64,000 nt of DNA. Origin: Oscillibacter valericigenes Sjm18-20 (GTDB lineage Bacteria; Bacillota; Clostridia; Oscillospirales; Oscillospiraceae). The stretch covers positions 992,001 to 1,056,000 of the forward strand of contig AP012044.1 of the NCBI GenBank assembly GCA_000283575.1, given 5' to 3'. A program made the position numbers and the translations under genes. Below are positions 23,634 through 32,615 of the stretch, piece after piece (positions within the stretch are counted from its first letter, which is position 1; each line of letters opens with the position of its first letter). A model generated the notes under the pieces. It ran no database searches, was not told where the DNA came from, and was given only the letters and a program-made list of their open reading frames with translations.

Positions 23634-24734
23634 TTACTGGATCTTGCCGGCATAGCCCAGGCCGGGAACGTTCTTAGTGGCGATCAGGCGGCTGGCGCCG
23701 ACCTTGTCCAACAGTTCTTCGTGGGTCTTGACGCTATATATCCACTTGTCCATATAGTCCCGGAAGGTTTCGGGAACAGCGGAACCGTCCTCCGCAGCCT
23801 TTGCGGCGGCAGCGGCCTTTGCGGCTTTCTCGGCGGCCTTGTCGTCCTCGGGCGCTTTGGCGGCGGCCTTTGCGGCTTTTTCGGCAGCCTTGGCCAGCTG
23901 CTTTTTGGCGTCTTCGGCGTCCTGATACTTGGAGGCCTTATCGTACTCCTTCATGGCGTCGCCGTCCACGTCGTAATACCCGTAGCACTGGGCAGGCCAT
24001 GCGCCATGGGGCGCGTGGACCACGGCGTCCACGCACTGACCGAAGATACGGGTCAGAGTGGGGTCGCGACGGATATACTCGTCGGAGACCAGCTCCTCGC
24101 AGGTGACGATGGTGCGCTTGGCGGCAACGGCGATGTCCACATCGTGGAACTCGTCGCCTTCAATAATGCAGGTGCCGTCGGGAGAGGCTTTCTGCACGTG
24201 AATCACGGCGCAGTCCAGCCGGGGCACGGGCACGGCCACGACCTTTTCGCCGGGGTTGAACGGATTGTCCACCATGACAAACTTGTCGTTGTCCACGGTA
24301 TCCAGCTTCGCGCGCTCTTCCTTGCTGATGCCCCAGAACTCCGTCAGCCCGGAGCCGCCCATCAGGCGCACGGGCAGAAAGGGAAGGCCCAGAGATGCGG
24401 CGTGGAGCTGGAGCATCAGGACGTCCTGAGAATAATCCTCATATGTCAGCCGGCCGGCCTCAATGGCGGCGCGGAACCGGCGGGACACGTTGGTGTAGCC
24501 GGAATTTGCAGTATAGCAGTTGATATATGCCTTGACGCGGCCCTCGCCGATCATCATGTCCCAGTCGCCGCCCGCGGGACCTGCCCAGACGGTAAAATCC
24601 TTCTGACCCTGGCGCAGGATCTCATAAACCGCAGCGTAGGGTTTGCGGTTGGTGGTGAAGCCGCCAAAGCAGATGGTGTCTCCGCTCTTCACGTACTTGG
24701 ATACGGCTTCGGAGAGCGTACAAACTTTTCCCAT
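23634..24734 (-). CDS. gctA: Glutaconate CoA-transferase, subunit A, with an Ala/Lys-rich insertion
   Basis: Alpha subunit of the CoA-transferase. It has 366 residues, about 45 more than the usual 320. The N-terminal glycine loop (GDTICFGGFTTNRKP) and the WAGPAGGDWDMM and GGSGLTEFWG regions are as expected. The excess is a low-complexity block at about residues 271-319, mainly Ala, Lys, Glu and Asp (AEKAAKAAAKAP type), inserted before the last conserved stretch, DYMDKWIYSVKTHEELLDKVG. It should form a charged helix or a flexible arm. It is transcribed divergently from an AraC-type regulator. Confidence 0.94.
   Translation of the reverse strand: MGKVCTLSEAVSKYVKSGDTICFGGFTTNRKPYAAVYEILRQGQKDFTVWAGPAGGDWDMMIGEGRVKAYINCYTANSGYTNVSRRFRAAIEAGRLTYEDYSQDVLMLQLHAASLGLPFLPVRLMGGSGLTEFWGISKEERAKLDTVDNDKFVMVDNPFNPGEKVVAVPVPRLDCAVIHVQKASPDGTCIIEGDEFHDVDIAVAAKRTIVTCEELVSDEYIRRDPTLTRIFGQCVDAVVHAPHGAWPAQCYGYYDVDGDAMKEYDKASKYQDAEDAKKQLAKAAEKAAKAAAKAPEDDKAAEKAAKAAAAAKAAEDGSAVPETFRDYMDKWIYSVKTHEELLDKVGASRLIATKNVPGLGYAGKIQ
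23778..23912 (-). repeat. Ala/Lys/Glu low-complexity coding tract within gctA
   Basis: Repeated GCC/GCG (Ala) and AAG/AAA (Lys) codons encode an in-frame insertion (residues about 275-319) not expected in the family. Confidence 0.75.
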
Positions 24735-24777
24735 AAGATTGCCTCCACATCATAGTTTTTCCTGTCGGAATTGTATA

Positions 24778-24793
24778 AAAAGACTTGTCTTTT
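24778..24793. promoter_or_regulatory. 16-base palindrome between gctA and the AraC-type gene
   Basis: AAAAGAC and GTCTTTT are exact arms around two central bases. The palindrome lies 44 bases upstream of gctA and 134 bases upstream of the regulator start. It is a candidate operator, but the binding protein is unknown. Confidence 0.4.
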
Positions 24794-24926
24794 CATAAAA
24801 AGCCATCTATTATGGTATCACACAACAATCCTCTGTAAAGGAACATTTGCGCGAAAAAATTAGCGGATATTGTTTTGCTGCCTGATTGTGCATGTCTGGA
24901 TGAAGAGGCGAAAGGAGTGGTCTGGC

Positions 24927-25778
24927 GTGCAGTTGCAGCCGTTTTATCTGAAGATGAGCCGGGACGATTCGTGGTACATGGATCGACCTCATTTCCACGA
25001 GAGCGTGGAGTTTTTGATGCCGGTCTCCCGGGGCGGGGAGATGTTTGTTGAGAACAAGGTGTATTCTTTGCACCCTGCGGCCCTGTTTATCCTGCCGGAC
25101 GCGACGCTTCATAAAACGCTGGCTTCCGAGCCCTATGAACGCTACGTGCTCCACGTCCCGATCCCCACGCTTCACGCGCTCTCCGCGCCCCGGACCGACT
25201 TCTATCGCAGGGCGCAGGAGGCGGAGCGGATGGTGGAGATGGGCGGGCGGTATAACGAATTGCTGTCTTTTTTGAAGCGGCTGGATTGGGAACAGGGGCG
25301 GAAGAGTACGGAGTTTGGATCCGATCTGAACCAGATGTTGCTGCTGTCCGAATTTTTGTTGCAGGCGCTGTCCATTGCCCCGGCCCGGCGGCAGGCGGAC
25401 GAGTTGTGCCAGATAGAAAGTCCGGCTCTCCCCGGCGAGCGGGAGGGAGCGCTTCAGATCAGCGCCGTGCTGGAGTATTTGCAGGCCCACCTCTCGGAAA
25501 AGCTGACGCTGGAGCGGGTGGCATCGGAGTTTTTTATCAGCAAATACTATCTGAGCCACTGCTTTAAGGAGGCCACGGGTTTCAGCGTCATGGAGTATGT
25601 CATCAACACCCGCATCCTCCGGGCCCGCCGCCTTTTGCAGGACGGCCAGCGGGTTCAGGCGGCGGGGGAGGCCGTGGGCTTTCAGAGCAATGAGCATTTT
25701 ATCCGCACGTTTACGGCCCTTACGGGACTGCCTCCGAAGCAATACGCAAAGCGGTTCAGTCAGGGGAAGCGGCAATAG
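24927..25778 (+). CDS. AraC-family transcriptional regulator
   Basis: The N-terminal part is a cupin-like sensing domain (about residues 1-90, RPHFHESVEFLMPVSRGGEMFVENKVYSLHPAAL). The C-terminal part has two helix-turn-helix units: LTLERVASEFFISKYYLSHCFKEATG, and AAGEAVGFQSNEHFIRTFTALTGLPPKQYAK. The GTG at 24927 is preferred because AAAGGAG is 9 bases upstream; ATG codons at 24870 and 24900 would add 19 or 9 residues but lack good sites. Its position, divergent from gctAB and ahead of hgdH, makes it a likely regulator of the glutamate-fermentation block. The ligand is unknown. Confidence 0.88.
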   Translation: MQLQPFYLKMSRDDSWYMDRPHFHESVEFLMPVSRGGEMFVENKVYSLHPAALFILPDATLHKTLASEPYERYVLHVPIPTLHALSAPRTDFYRRAQEAERMVEMGGRYNELLSFLKRLDWEQGRKSTEFGSDLNQMLLLSEFLLQALSIAPARRQADELCQIESPALPGEREGALQISAVLEYLQAHLSEKLTLERVASEFFISKYYLSHCFKEATGFSVMEYVINTRILRARRLLQDGQRVQAAGEAVGFQSNEHFIRTFTALTGLPPKQYAKRFSQGKRQ

Positions 25779-25829
25779 AGGATAACGCTTTGAACAGGGG
25801 TATTCACTCAAAACCACAACATAAATCAC

Positions 25830-25875
25830 AAATCCTCCTGGTTTCCTATATTTTCTAGGAAATCGGGAGGATTTT
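25830..25875 (+). terminator. Intrinsic terminator of the AraC-type gene
   Basis: A 19-bp stem with one or two wobble pairs (25830-25848 with 25856-25874) leads into a TTTT run. The 291-base gap up to 26069 otherwise holds only the hgdH promoter. Confidence 0.75.
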
Positions 25876-25959
25876 GCTCTGCAAAATGACGAAAACTGAT
25901 TAAGAAACCGAGCCAAAATGACGGAAATTATGAAAAAATTAAAAATTTTGCAGGAATAC

Positions 25960-25988
25960 TTGCAAAATCAGAAAGAGTACGCTATGAT
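25960..25988 (+). promoter_or_regulatory. Promoter of the hydroxyacid dehydrogenase gene
   Basis: TTGCAA (25960-25965) and TATGAT (25983-25988) are 17 bases apart, about 80 bases before the start codon. The region just upstream is AT-rich. Confidence 0.6.
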
Positions 25989-26069
25989 GGTGGCACGATA
26001 AAAGAAAAGACACGCGGTGCGGGGGACCCACCGTACTCGAAAAAACGGATTTGTGGAGGAATATAAGTC

Positions 26070-27038
26070 ATGAAATTCAAGGCCTATTACACGAACCATC
26101 TCAGCGATGTCGCAACCCAAATTTTCAACAACAACGATGTGGAAGTCAAGGTTGCCGGCAATCTGGATGAAGAGACCTATATCCGGGAGCTGAAAGAGTA
26201 TCAGCCCGATGTCATCATGTGCCGCACCGAGCCGGTGACCGCCGCTATGATGGATGTGTGCCGGAACCTGAAGGGCGTGGGCAAGCAGGGCGCGGGCCTG
26301 GATAACATCGACATTGATCACGCAACCTTAAAGAAGATCCAGGTGGTCTTTGCTCCCGCCGGCAACGCCAACGCTGTGGCGGAACACGCCGTAATGCTGC
26401 TGATGATGACCGCCCGCCGGTTCAACTATGTCGACAGGCAGTTCCGCAGCGGCAACTTCTATGTCCGCATGGACCTTGAAAACACCGTTGAGGTGCAGGG
26501 AAAGACCCTGGGTCTGGTGGGCTGTGGCCGAATTTCCAAGCTGTTTGCATCCAAGTGCATCAATGGCCTGGGCATGAAGGTCATCGGCTATGACCCCTAT
26601 GTGACCAAGGAACAGCTGGGAGGCCTTCCCATCGAGCTGAAGGAAAGCGCGGAAGAGGTTTGGAAGACCGCCGATTTTGTCTCCATCCATCTGCCCCTGA
26701 TGCCCTCCACCGAGCACACCGTGGGCATGGCGCAGTTCAAGATGATGAAGCCCCGCGCCATTTTCCTGAACGTGGCCCGTGGCGGTCTGATCCAGGAAGA
26801 GGAGATGGTCGAGGCCCTGAAGACCGGCGTTCTGTTTGGCGCGGGCTTGGACGTGTATGAGCCCGAGCCGCTCAGCGAGAACAGCCGCCAGATGCTGGAC
26901 ATGGATAACGTGGTCCTGACTCCGCACACCGCAGCCTCCACGGAGGAGTCCGTGATCAATTGCTGCACCTCCTGTGCCACCGATCTTGTCAATGTTTGCT
27001 ACGGACGGCCTGTTGTCTGCCCTGTCAACAAGATCTGA
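26070..27038 (+). CDS. hgdH: D-2-hydroxyacid dehydrogenase, probably (R)-2-hydroxyglutarate dehydrogenase
   Basis: Reduces 2-oxoglutarate to (R)-2-hydroxyglutarate with NADH. This is inferred from context, since the family covers many 2-oxoacids. 322 residues: an N-terminal substrate lobe; the nucleotide-binding motif GLVGCGRISKLFASKC, in which a Cys replaces the middle glycine partner of the more common GxGxxG; and the catalytic Arg (NVARGGLI), Glu (DVYEPEPL) and His (LTPHTAAST). Length is close to HgdH of Acidaminococcus (331). GGAGG lies before the ATG, and a terminator follows at 27086, so the gene is a single-gene unit next to gct, hgd and gcd genes. Confidence 0.88.
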   Translation: MKFKAYYTNHLSDVATQIFNNNDVEVKVAGNLDEETYIRELKEYQPDVIMCRTEPVTAAMMDVCRNLKGVGKQGAGLDNIDIDHATLKKIQVVFAPAGNANAVAEHAVMLLMMTARRFNYVDRQFRSGNFYVRMDLENTVEVQGKTLGLVGCGRISKLFASKCINGLGMKVIGYDPYVTKEQLGGLPIELKESAEEVWKTADFVSIHLPLMPSTEHTVGMAQFKMMKPRAIFLNVARGGLIQEEEMVEALKTGVLFGAGLDVYEPEPLSENSRQMLDMDNVVLTPHTAASTEESVINCCTSCATDLVNVCYGRPVVCPVNKI

Positions 27039-27085
27039 GGCAATTTTCGGGAAGCGTGGTGCCCGAGCCGCGCTGAACCCAACTC

Positions 27086-27128
27086 CCGGCCGTCTGCTGA
27101 AACAAATTTCGGCAGGCGGTCGGATTTT
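27086..27128 (+). terminator. Intrinsic terminator of hgdH
   Basis: A 17-bp stem with a few wobbles (27086-27102 with 27107-27123) and a 4-base loop is followed by ATTTTTC. The 27039-27411 gap holds this and the weak hgdC promoter; no gene was seen. Confidence 0.7.
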
Positions 27129-27260
27129 TCCGGACGGAAAGCCGTTTTATTTTTCGGGGAACTTGACGAACTGTCAAATTTTTAACTTCCAACTCAGTGA
27201 AATTGTCAGAGCAGAGGAAACGAAAAGCAAGATATGCTAATTTTATAGCGCGCGGCAGTA

Positions 27261-27288
27261 TTTACAATTTGCGTCCGTATGGTATTCT
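27261..27288 (+). promoter_or_regulatory. Possible promoter of the hgdC operon
   Basis: TTTACA and TATTCT are spaced by 16 bases, about 125 bases before hgdC. It is only a fair match, and other starts in this AT-rich gap are possible. Confidence 0.35.
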
Positions 27289-27411
27289 AAGGTTGGTAAA
27301 TAATAAGAAAACTACCGATTTTAAAGGGCTTTGGCGGATTTCGAACGAACTCTTTCCGGAAAATAGGCGAAAGAAAGGGTTGCGTTCCCCACCGCCGTAA
27401 GGAGATACCGT

Positions 27412-28197
27412 ATGAACAATATTTACACGATGGGCATCGACGTGGGGTCCACCGCATCCAAGTGCCTCATCCTGAAAGACGGCAGCGAAATCGTTGCCAA
27501 GTCTCTGGTAGATGTGGGCGCGGGTACCAGCGGCCCTACCCGTGCTATTGCGGAGGTACTGGAAGCCGCGGGGATGAAGAAGGAGGACATGGCTTTTATT
27601 CTGGCTACCGGCTATGGCCGCAATTCACTGGACGACATTGCCGACCACCAGATGAGCGAGCTGAGCTGCCATGCCAAAGGCGCGTTTTTCCTGTTTCCGG
27701 ATGTCCACACCGTCATCGACATCGGCGGGCAGGATGTGAAGATTCTTGAGATTGAGAACGGCGTTATGGTGAATTTTGCCATGAATGACAAGTGCGCCGC
27801 CGGGACGGGCCGGTTCCTGGACGTGATGGCCCGGGTGCTGGAGGTGAAGGTGGAGGATCTGGCGGACCTGGGAGCCCAGTCCACCAAGAATGTGGAGATC
27901 AGCTCCACATGCACCGTGTTCGCTGAGAGCGAGGTCATCAGCCAGCTGGCCAAGGGCAGCGACAAGCGCGACATCATCCACGGCATCCACAAGTCTGTGG
28001 CATCCCGGGTGGTTGGCCTTGCCAACCGTATCGGTGTGCGGGACGCGGTGGTGATGACCGGCGGCGTCGCCCAGAACGGCGGCGTGGTCTCCGCGCTTCA
28101 GGAGGCGTTGGGCCATCCCATTCACACTTCGCCTCTGACGCAGTACAACGGCGCGCTGGGCGCGGCGTTGTTTGCATGGCAGAAGGCAACCAAATAA
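27412..28197 (+). CDS. hgdC: (R)-2-hydroxyglutaryl-CoA dehydratase activator (ATP-dependent electron injector)
   Basis: Homodimeric ASKHA-fold ATPase that injects one electron into the dehydratase at the cost of ATP, starting the radical reaction. 261 residues. The phosphate-1 loop GIDVGSTASKCLILKDG is at the start. Two cysteines that ligate the bridging [4Fe-4S] cluster are seen in NDKCAAGTGRF (Cys128) and SSTCTVFAESEV (Cys167), matching the positions in the Acidaminococcus protein. The adenosine-binding GGVAQNGGV lies near residue 217. It is followed by hgdA and hgdB, the classical order. Confidence 0.95.
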   Translation: MNNIYTMGIDVGSTASKCLILKDGSEIVAKSLVDVGAGTSGPTRAIAEVLEAAGMKKEDMAFILATGYGRNSLDDIADHQMSELSCHAKGAFFLFPDVHTVIDIGGQDVKILEIENGVMVNFAMNDKCAAGTGRFLDVMARVLEVKVEDLADLGAQSTKNVEISSTCTVFAESEVISQLAKGSDKRDIIHGIHKSVASRVVGLANRIGVRDAVVMTGGVAQNGGVVSALQEALGHPIHTSPLTQYNGALGAALFAWQKATK

Positions 28198-28294
28198 TTT
28201 GCAAGTGATCCCTGAAAGGGGAACCACCCGCCGGTCCGATTTCACGGATACGGCGAAATAGAGGGAAAGTTATTTAAGAACGGAGGATATTTTC

Positions 28295-29578
28295 ATGGCC
28301 GAAAACGAAAAAGCCACTGCGGCCGCTCCCGAGGCGGCTCCTGTTAAGAAAGCTCCGAAGCCGGTCAGCCCCGGTACGCAGGCGCTGCGCGACGTTGTCA
28401 CCAAGGTGTACGCCGCCGCGTGGGATGCGAAAAAGGCGGGCCGCCCCGTGGGCTGGTCGTCTTCCAAGTTCCCCTGCGAGATCGCCGAGGCGCTGGGCCT
28501 TGCAGTCGTATATCCGGAAAACCAGGCTGCCGGTATCGGCGCCCAGCACGATGGCCAGCGGATGTGTGAATCTGCCGAGTCCTTGGGCTTCGACCCAGAT
28601 ATCTGCGGATACGCCCGGATTTCCCTGGCTTATTCCGCGGGCGTTGAGACGACCAATGAGTCCCGCCGGGTTCCCATGCCGGACTTCGTGCTGTGCTGCA
28701 ACAATATTTGTAACTGCATGACCAAGTGGTATGAGAATATTGCCCGGATGCACAACATTCCCCTGATTATGATCGACGTGCCCTATAACAACGAGGTCAC
28801 CGTCAGCGATTCCCAGGTGGCTTACATTCGCGGCCAGTTCGATGACGCCATTAAGCAGATGGAGAAGATTGCCGGCGTGAAGTTCGACGAAAAGAAGTTT
28901 GAACAGGCCTGCGCCAATGCCAACCGCACTGCCAAGGCGTGGCTGACGGTCTGTGACTATTTGCAGTATAAGCCCGCTCCCATGAGCGGCTTCGATCTGT
29001 TTAACCATATGGCTGATGTGGTGACTGCCCGCGGCAAGGTGGAGACTGCCGAGGCGTTCGAGCTGCTGGCAAGCGAGCTGGAACAGCACGTAAAAAACGG
29101 AACCAGCACCGCTCCGTTCCCCGAGCAGTACCGCGTCATGTTCGAGGGCATTCCCTGCTGGCCCAACCTAAGGACGCTTTTCAAGCCCCTGAAAGCCAAC
29201 GGCGTCAACGTCACCGCCGTGGTGTACGCGCCCGCGTTCGGTTTTGTGTATAACGGGCTGGACGAGATGGCCCGCGCATACTGCAAGGCCCCCAACAGCG
29301 TGTGCATTGAGCAGGGCGTGGACTGGCGCGAGGGCATCTGTCGCGAGAACAAGGTAGACGGCGTGCTGGTGCACTATAACCGATCCTGCAAGCCCTGGTC
29401 CGGCTACATGGCCGAGATGCAGCGCCGTTTCACCAAGGATCTGGGCGTCCCCTGCGCCGGGTTCGACGGAGATCAGGCCGATCCCCGCAACTTCAACGAG
29501 GCTCAGTATGAGACCCGTGTCCAGGGCCTGGTAGAGGCTATGGAGGAGAATAAAAAGCAGAAGGAGGCCCGGGCATGA
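28295..29578 (+). CDS. hgdA: (R)-2-hydroxyglutaryl-CoA dehydratase, alpha subunit
   Basis: With HgdB it eliminates water from (R)-2-hydroxyglutaryl-CoA through a ketyl radical, giving glutaconyl-CoA. 427 residues, HgdB/FldB fold. The first 30 residues are an Ala/Lys/Pro-rich flexible extension (ENEKATAAAPEAAPVKKAP). Cluster-ligand cysteines lie in FVLCCNNICNC (near residue 133) and later in the conserved region with HYNRSCKPWSG. GGAGG precedes the ATG. The stop overlaps hgdB by 4 bases (ATGA), so the subunits are translated together. It is somewhat shorter than the Acidaminococcus subunit (477). Confidence 0.93.
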   Translation: MAENEKATAAAPEAAPVKKAPKPVSPGTQALRDVVTKVYAAAWDAKKAGRPVGWSSSKFPCEIAEALGLAVVYPENQAAGIGAQHDGQRMCESAESLGFDPDICGYARISLAYSAGVETTNESRRVPMPDFVLCCNNICNCMTKWYENIARMHNIPLIMIDVPYNNEVTVSDSQVAYIRGQFDDAIKQMEKIAGVKFDEKKFEQACANANRTAKAWLTVCDYLQYKPAPMSGFDLFNHMADVVTARGKVETAEAFELLASELEQHVKNGTSTAPFPEQYRVMFEGIPCWPNLRTLFKPLKANGVNVTAVVYAPAFGFVYNGLDEMARAYCKAPNSVCIEQGVDWREGICRENKVDGVLVHYNRSCKPWSGYMAEMQRRFTKDLGVPCAGFDGDQADPRNFNEAQYETRVQGLVEAMEENKKQKEARA

Positions 29579-30717
29579 GTATCGAAACGATTGTAAAGGA
29601 GTTTGCCGACGTTGCGGCCGACCCGAAAGCACAGCTGAAGAAATACAAGGCGGAGGGCAAAAAATGCATTGGTGTGATGCCGTATTACGCGCCCGAGGAG
29701 CTGGTGGCCGCCGCCGGTATGGTGCCGTTTGGTATGTGGGGCAGCAATGACAAGACCATTTCTCGCGCCAAGGAATACTGCGCTACATTTTACTGCACCA
29801 TCGCCCAGCTGGATCTTGAGATGCTGCTGGACGGCACCATGGATCTTTTAGACGGAGTCATCACCCCCACCATCTGCGACACGCTCCGTCCCATGAGCCA
29901 GAACATCCGCGTGGCCATGGGCGAGAAGCTCCCCTGCATTTTCCTGGCCCATCCCCAGAACCGCAAGCCCGCTTACGGCAAGAAGTTCTGCCTGGACCAA
30001 TATACCCACATCAAGACTGAGCTTGAGAAGATCGCCGGCGCGCCCATCACCGACGCCGCACTGTCCGAGACCATCAAGGTCTATAATAAGAGCCGCGCCG
30101 CCCGCCGTGAGTTCGTGAAGCTGGTCAGCGACCACTGCGATGTTATCACCCCCACCAAACGCAGCGCTGTTTTGAAAGCCGCGTGGTTTATGCCCAAGGC
30201 GGAGTACACCGAGAAGCTGAAGGCCCTCAACGCAGAGCTGAAGGCTCTGCCTGTGTGCGACTGGAAGGGGACCAAGGTGGTCACCTCCGGCATCATATGC
30301 GACAACCCTAAGCTTCTGGAGATCTTCGAGGAGAACAAAATCGCCATCGCCGCCGACGACGTGGCTCATGAGTCCCGCTCCTTCCGCGTAGACGCTCCCG
30401 AGACCGGCGATCCCATGGAGGCACTCGCCCAGCAGTTTGCCAATCAGGATTACGATGTTCTGCTGTACGATGAGCATTCCAGCGAGAACCGCCGGGGCGA
30501 GTTTGTGGCCAAGCTGGTGAAGGACAGCGGCGCCAAGGGGCTGGTCCTGTTTATGCAGCAGTTCTGCGACCCGGAGGAGATGGAGTATCCCTCCCTCAAA
30601 AAGGCGCTGGACGAAGCCAAGATCCCCCACATCAAGCTGGGTGTGGATCAACAGATGCGGGACTTCGGTCAGGCTCGCACCGCGATTCAGGCGTTTGCCG
30701 ATGTGATCTCCCTCTAA
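29575..30717 (+). CDS. hgdB: (R)-2-hydroxyglutaryl-CoA dehydratase, beta subunit
   Basis: Second subunit of the dehydratase, 380 residues. The conserved N-terminal block PYYAPEELVAAAGMVPFGMWG carries the substrate side. The cysteines in AKEYCATFYCTIAQ and in LFMQQFCDPEE are the expected ligands of a [4Fe-4S] cluster. The C-terminus ends with the family block PHIKLGVDQQMRDFGQARTAIQAF. Start codon and hgdA stop overlap (ATGA), with GGAGG inside the hgdA end. The gcd genes follow about 90 bases later. Confidence 0.94.
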   Translation: MSIETIVKEFADVAADPKAQLKKYKAEGKKCIGVMPYYAPEELVAAAGMVPFGMWGSNDKTISRAKEYCATFYCTIAQLDLEMLLDGTMDLLDGVITPTICDTLRPMSQNIRVAMGEKLPCIFLAHPQNRKPAYGKKFCLDQYTHIKTELEKIAGAPITDAALSETIKVYNKSRAARREFVKLVSDHCDVITPTKRSAVLKAAWFMPKAEYTEKLKALNAELKALPVCDWKGTKVVTSGIICDNPKLLEIFEENKIAIAADDVAHESRSFRVDAPETGDPMEALAQQFANQDYDVLLYDEHSSENRRGEFVAKLVKDSGAKGLVLFMQQFCDPEEMEYPSLKKALDEAKIPHIKLGVDQQMRDFGQARTAIQAFADVISL

Positions 30718-30808
30718 AAAAAGAGTTTATCACGCGGGGCGACCGGCTGGCCGGCTGGCCGTCCCGATCTCCTTTCTTCGGCCAAAATACATGATAAGGT
30801 GGTACGAT

Positions 30809-32578
30809 ATGAGCGCATTTGGCTACTCCATGCCTTCTTACTTTCAGAACATGTCCCAGCTGGGTACGCCGCTGAACGCGGTAAATGAAGAAAATGCAAA
30901 GTCCCTGCACAACGTCGAGACCGCGTACAACGCGGAGGTTGAGGTCGCCCTCAGCGCTGGCCGCAGCGACGAGTCCCTCAACGAGTCCGGTCAGATGACC
31001 GCCCGGCAGCGGTTGGAAGTTCTGGTGGACGAGGGCACCTGGTGCCCACTGGACAGCCTTTATAACCCCGGCAACAACAAGAACGGTTCCACCGGTGTGT
31101 TGATCGGCATGGGCAAGATCCATGACAAGTGGGCGATGATTATTGCCTCCGACAACAAGAAGCTGGCGGGCGCGTGGGTTCCCGGCCAGGCGTTGAAGCT
31201 GACCCGGGCCACCGACATCGCCAAGATGCTCCGTATTCCCCTGGTGTATGTGCTGAACTGCTCCGGCGTAAAGTTGGACGAGCAGGAGAAGGTCTACGCC
31301 GGCCGCGTCAGCGGCGGCACCCCGTTCTATCGCCACGCGGAGCTGGAGCAGTTGGGTATTCCCGTGCTGGTCGGTATTTACGGCACCAACCCCGCCGGCG
31401 GCGGCTATCACGCAGTCAGCCCCACCATCCTGATCGCCCACGAGAAGGCCAATATGGCCGTGGGCGGCGCGGGAATCGTCGGCGGTATGAACCCCAAGGG
31501 CTATGTGGATCAGGAGGCCGCCGAGGCTTTGATCAACGCTACCGTCAAGGCCGGTAAGGTTGATCCCCCCGGTGCTGTGCATATTCACTTCGGCGAAACC
31601 GGCTTCTTCCGCGAGGTCTACTCCGGCGAGGAGGGCGTTCTGGCCGCTATCCAGAAGTATATGGACGCCATTCCCGGTTACAATGAGAATTTCTTCCGCG
31701 TGGCCGACCCCATGGAGCCCGCTCATAAGGGCGAGGAACTGTATACCCGCGTACCATTCAACCAGAAGCGTGCCTATGACGTCCGGGAAGTGCTGGCGTG
31801 CCTGTTTGACAACAGTGAATTCATGGAGTATAAGAAGGGCTATGGTCCCGAGATTGTCTGTGGCATTGCCCGTGTCAACGGACTTTTGACTGGTGTGGTC
31901 ACCAACTATCAGGGCCTGCTGCCCAACTATCCTGAGTATCGGGGGGCCGGCGCTGTGGGTGTGGGCGGCAAGCTGTACCGTCAGGGCCTCATCAAGATGA
32001 ACGAGTTTGTCACCATGTGCGGCCGCGACCGTCTGCCCATCGTGTGGATTCAGGACACCACCGGCATCGATGTGGGCGACCCCGCCGAGAAGGCCGAGCT
32101 GCTGGGCCTGGGTCAGTCGCTGATCTACTCCATCCAGAACGCAAAGGTTCCCCAGATGGAGATCACGCTGCGCAAGGGCACTGCCGCTGCGCACTATGTC
32201 ATGGGCGGCCCTCAGGGCACCGGGCGCAACGTCTTCAGCGTTGGCACCGCCGCCACGGAGATCTATGTGATGCACGGAGAGACCGCTGCTGCCGCCATGT
32301 ATGCCCGCCGTCTTGTAAAGGATAAGAAGGAGGAAAAGGACCTTCAGCCCACCATCGACAAGATGAACAAGCTGATTCAGGATTATTCCGACAAATCCCG
32401 CCCCGCCGCCTGCGCCAAGACCGGTCTGGTGGACGAGATTGTGGAGCTGCCCAAGCTGCGCAATTATATCTGCGCATTCGTCGGCGCATCCTATCAGAAC
32501 CCCGAATCCATCTGCCCGTTCCATCACATGATGACCCCGCGGATCATCCGTGACTGGGACAACCTGATGAACAAGTAA
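30809..32578 (+). CDS. gcdA: Glutaconyl-CoA decarboxylase, alpha subunit (carboxyltransferase)
   Basis: Transfers CO2 from glutaconyl-CoA to biotin on the carrier subunit, giving crotonyl-CoA. The 589-residue protein is close to GcdA of Acidaminococcus (587) and starts similarly (MSAFGYSMPSYFQNM). The two crotonase-like carboxyltransferase halves are visible: GKIHDKWAMIIASDNKKLAG with ISGGTPFYR-like context in the first, and VWIQDTTGIDVGDPAEKAELLG and HYVMGGPQGTG in the second. The ATG at 30809 is preferred to 30791 because AAGGTGG lies just upstream and the N-terminus then matches the family. It is first in gcdA-gcdD-gcdC-gcdB. Confidence 0.95.
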   Translation: MSAFGYSMPSYFQNMSQLGTPLNAVNEENAKSLHNVETAYNAEVEVALSAGRSDESLNESGQMTARQRLEVLVDEGTWCPLDSLYNPGNNKNGSTGVLIGMGKIHDKWAMIIASDNKKLAGAWVPGQALKLTRATDIAKMLRIPLVYVLNCSGVKLDEQEKVYAGRVSGGTPFYRHAELEQLGIPVLVGIYGTNPAGGGYHAVSPTILIAHEKANMAVGGAGIVGGMNPKGYVDQEAAEALINATVKAGKVDPPGAVHIHFGETGFFREVYSGEEGVLAAIQKYMDAIPGYNENFFRVADPMEPAHKGEELYTRVPFNQKRAYDVREVLACLFDNSEFMEYKKGYGPEIVCGIARVNGLLTGVVTNYQGLLPNYPEYRGAGAVGVGGKLYRQGLIKMNEFVTMCGRDRLPIVWIQDTTGIDVGDPAEKAELLGLGQSLIYSIQNAKVPQMEITLRKGTAAAHYVMGGPQGTGRNVFSVGTAATEIYVMHGETAAAAMYARRLVKDKKEEKDLQPTIDKMNKLIQDYSDKSRPAACAKTGLVDEIVELPKLRNYICAFVGASYQNPESICPFHHMMTPRIIRDWDNLMNK

Positions 32579-32615
32579 GAAAGGAAAGGGAAGCGTTCGC
32601 TTCTGAGGTGAATGT

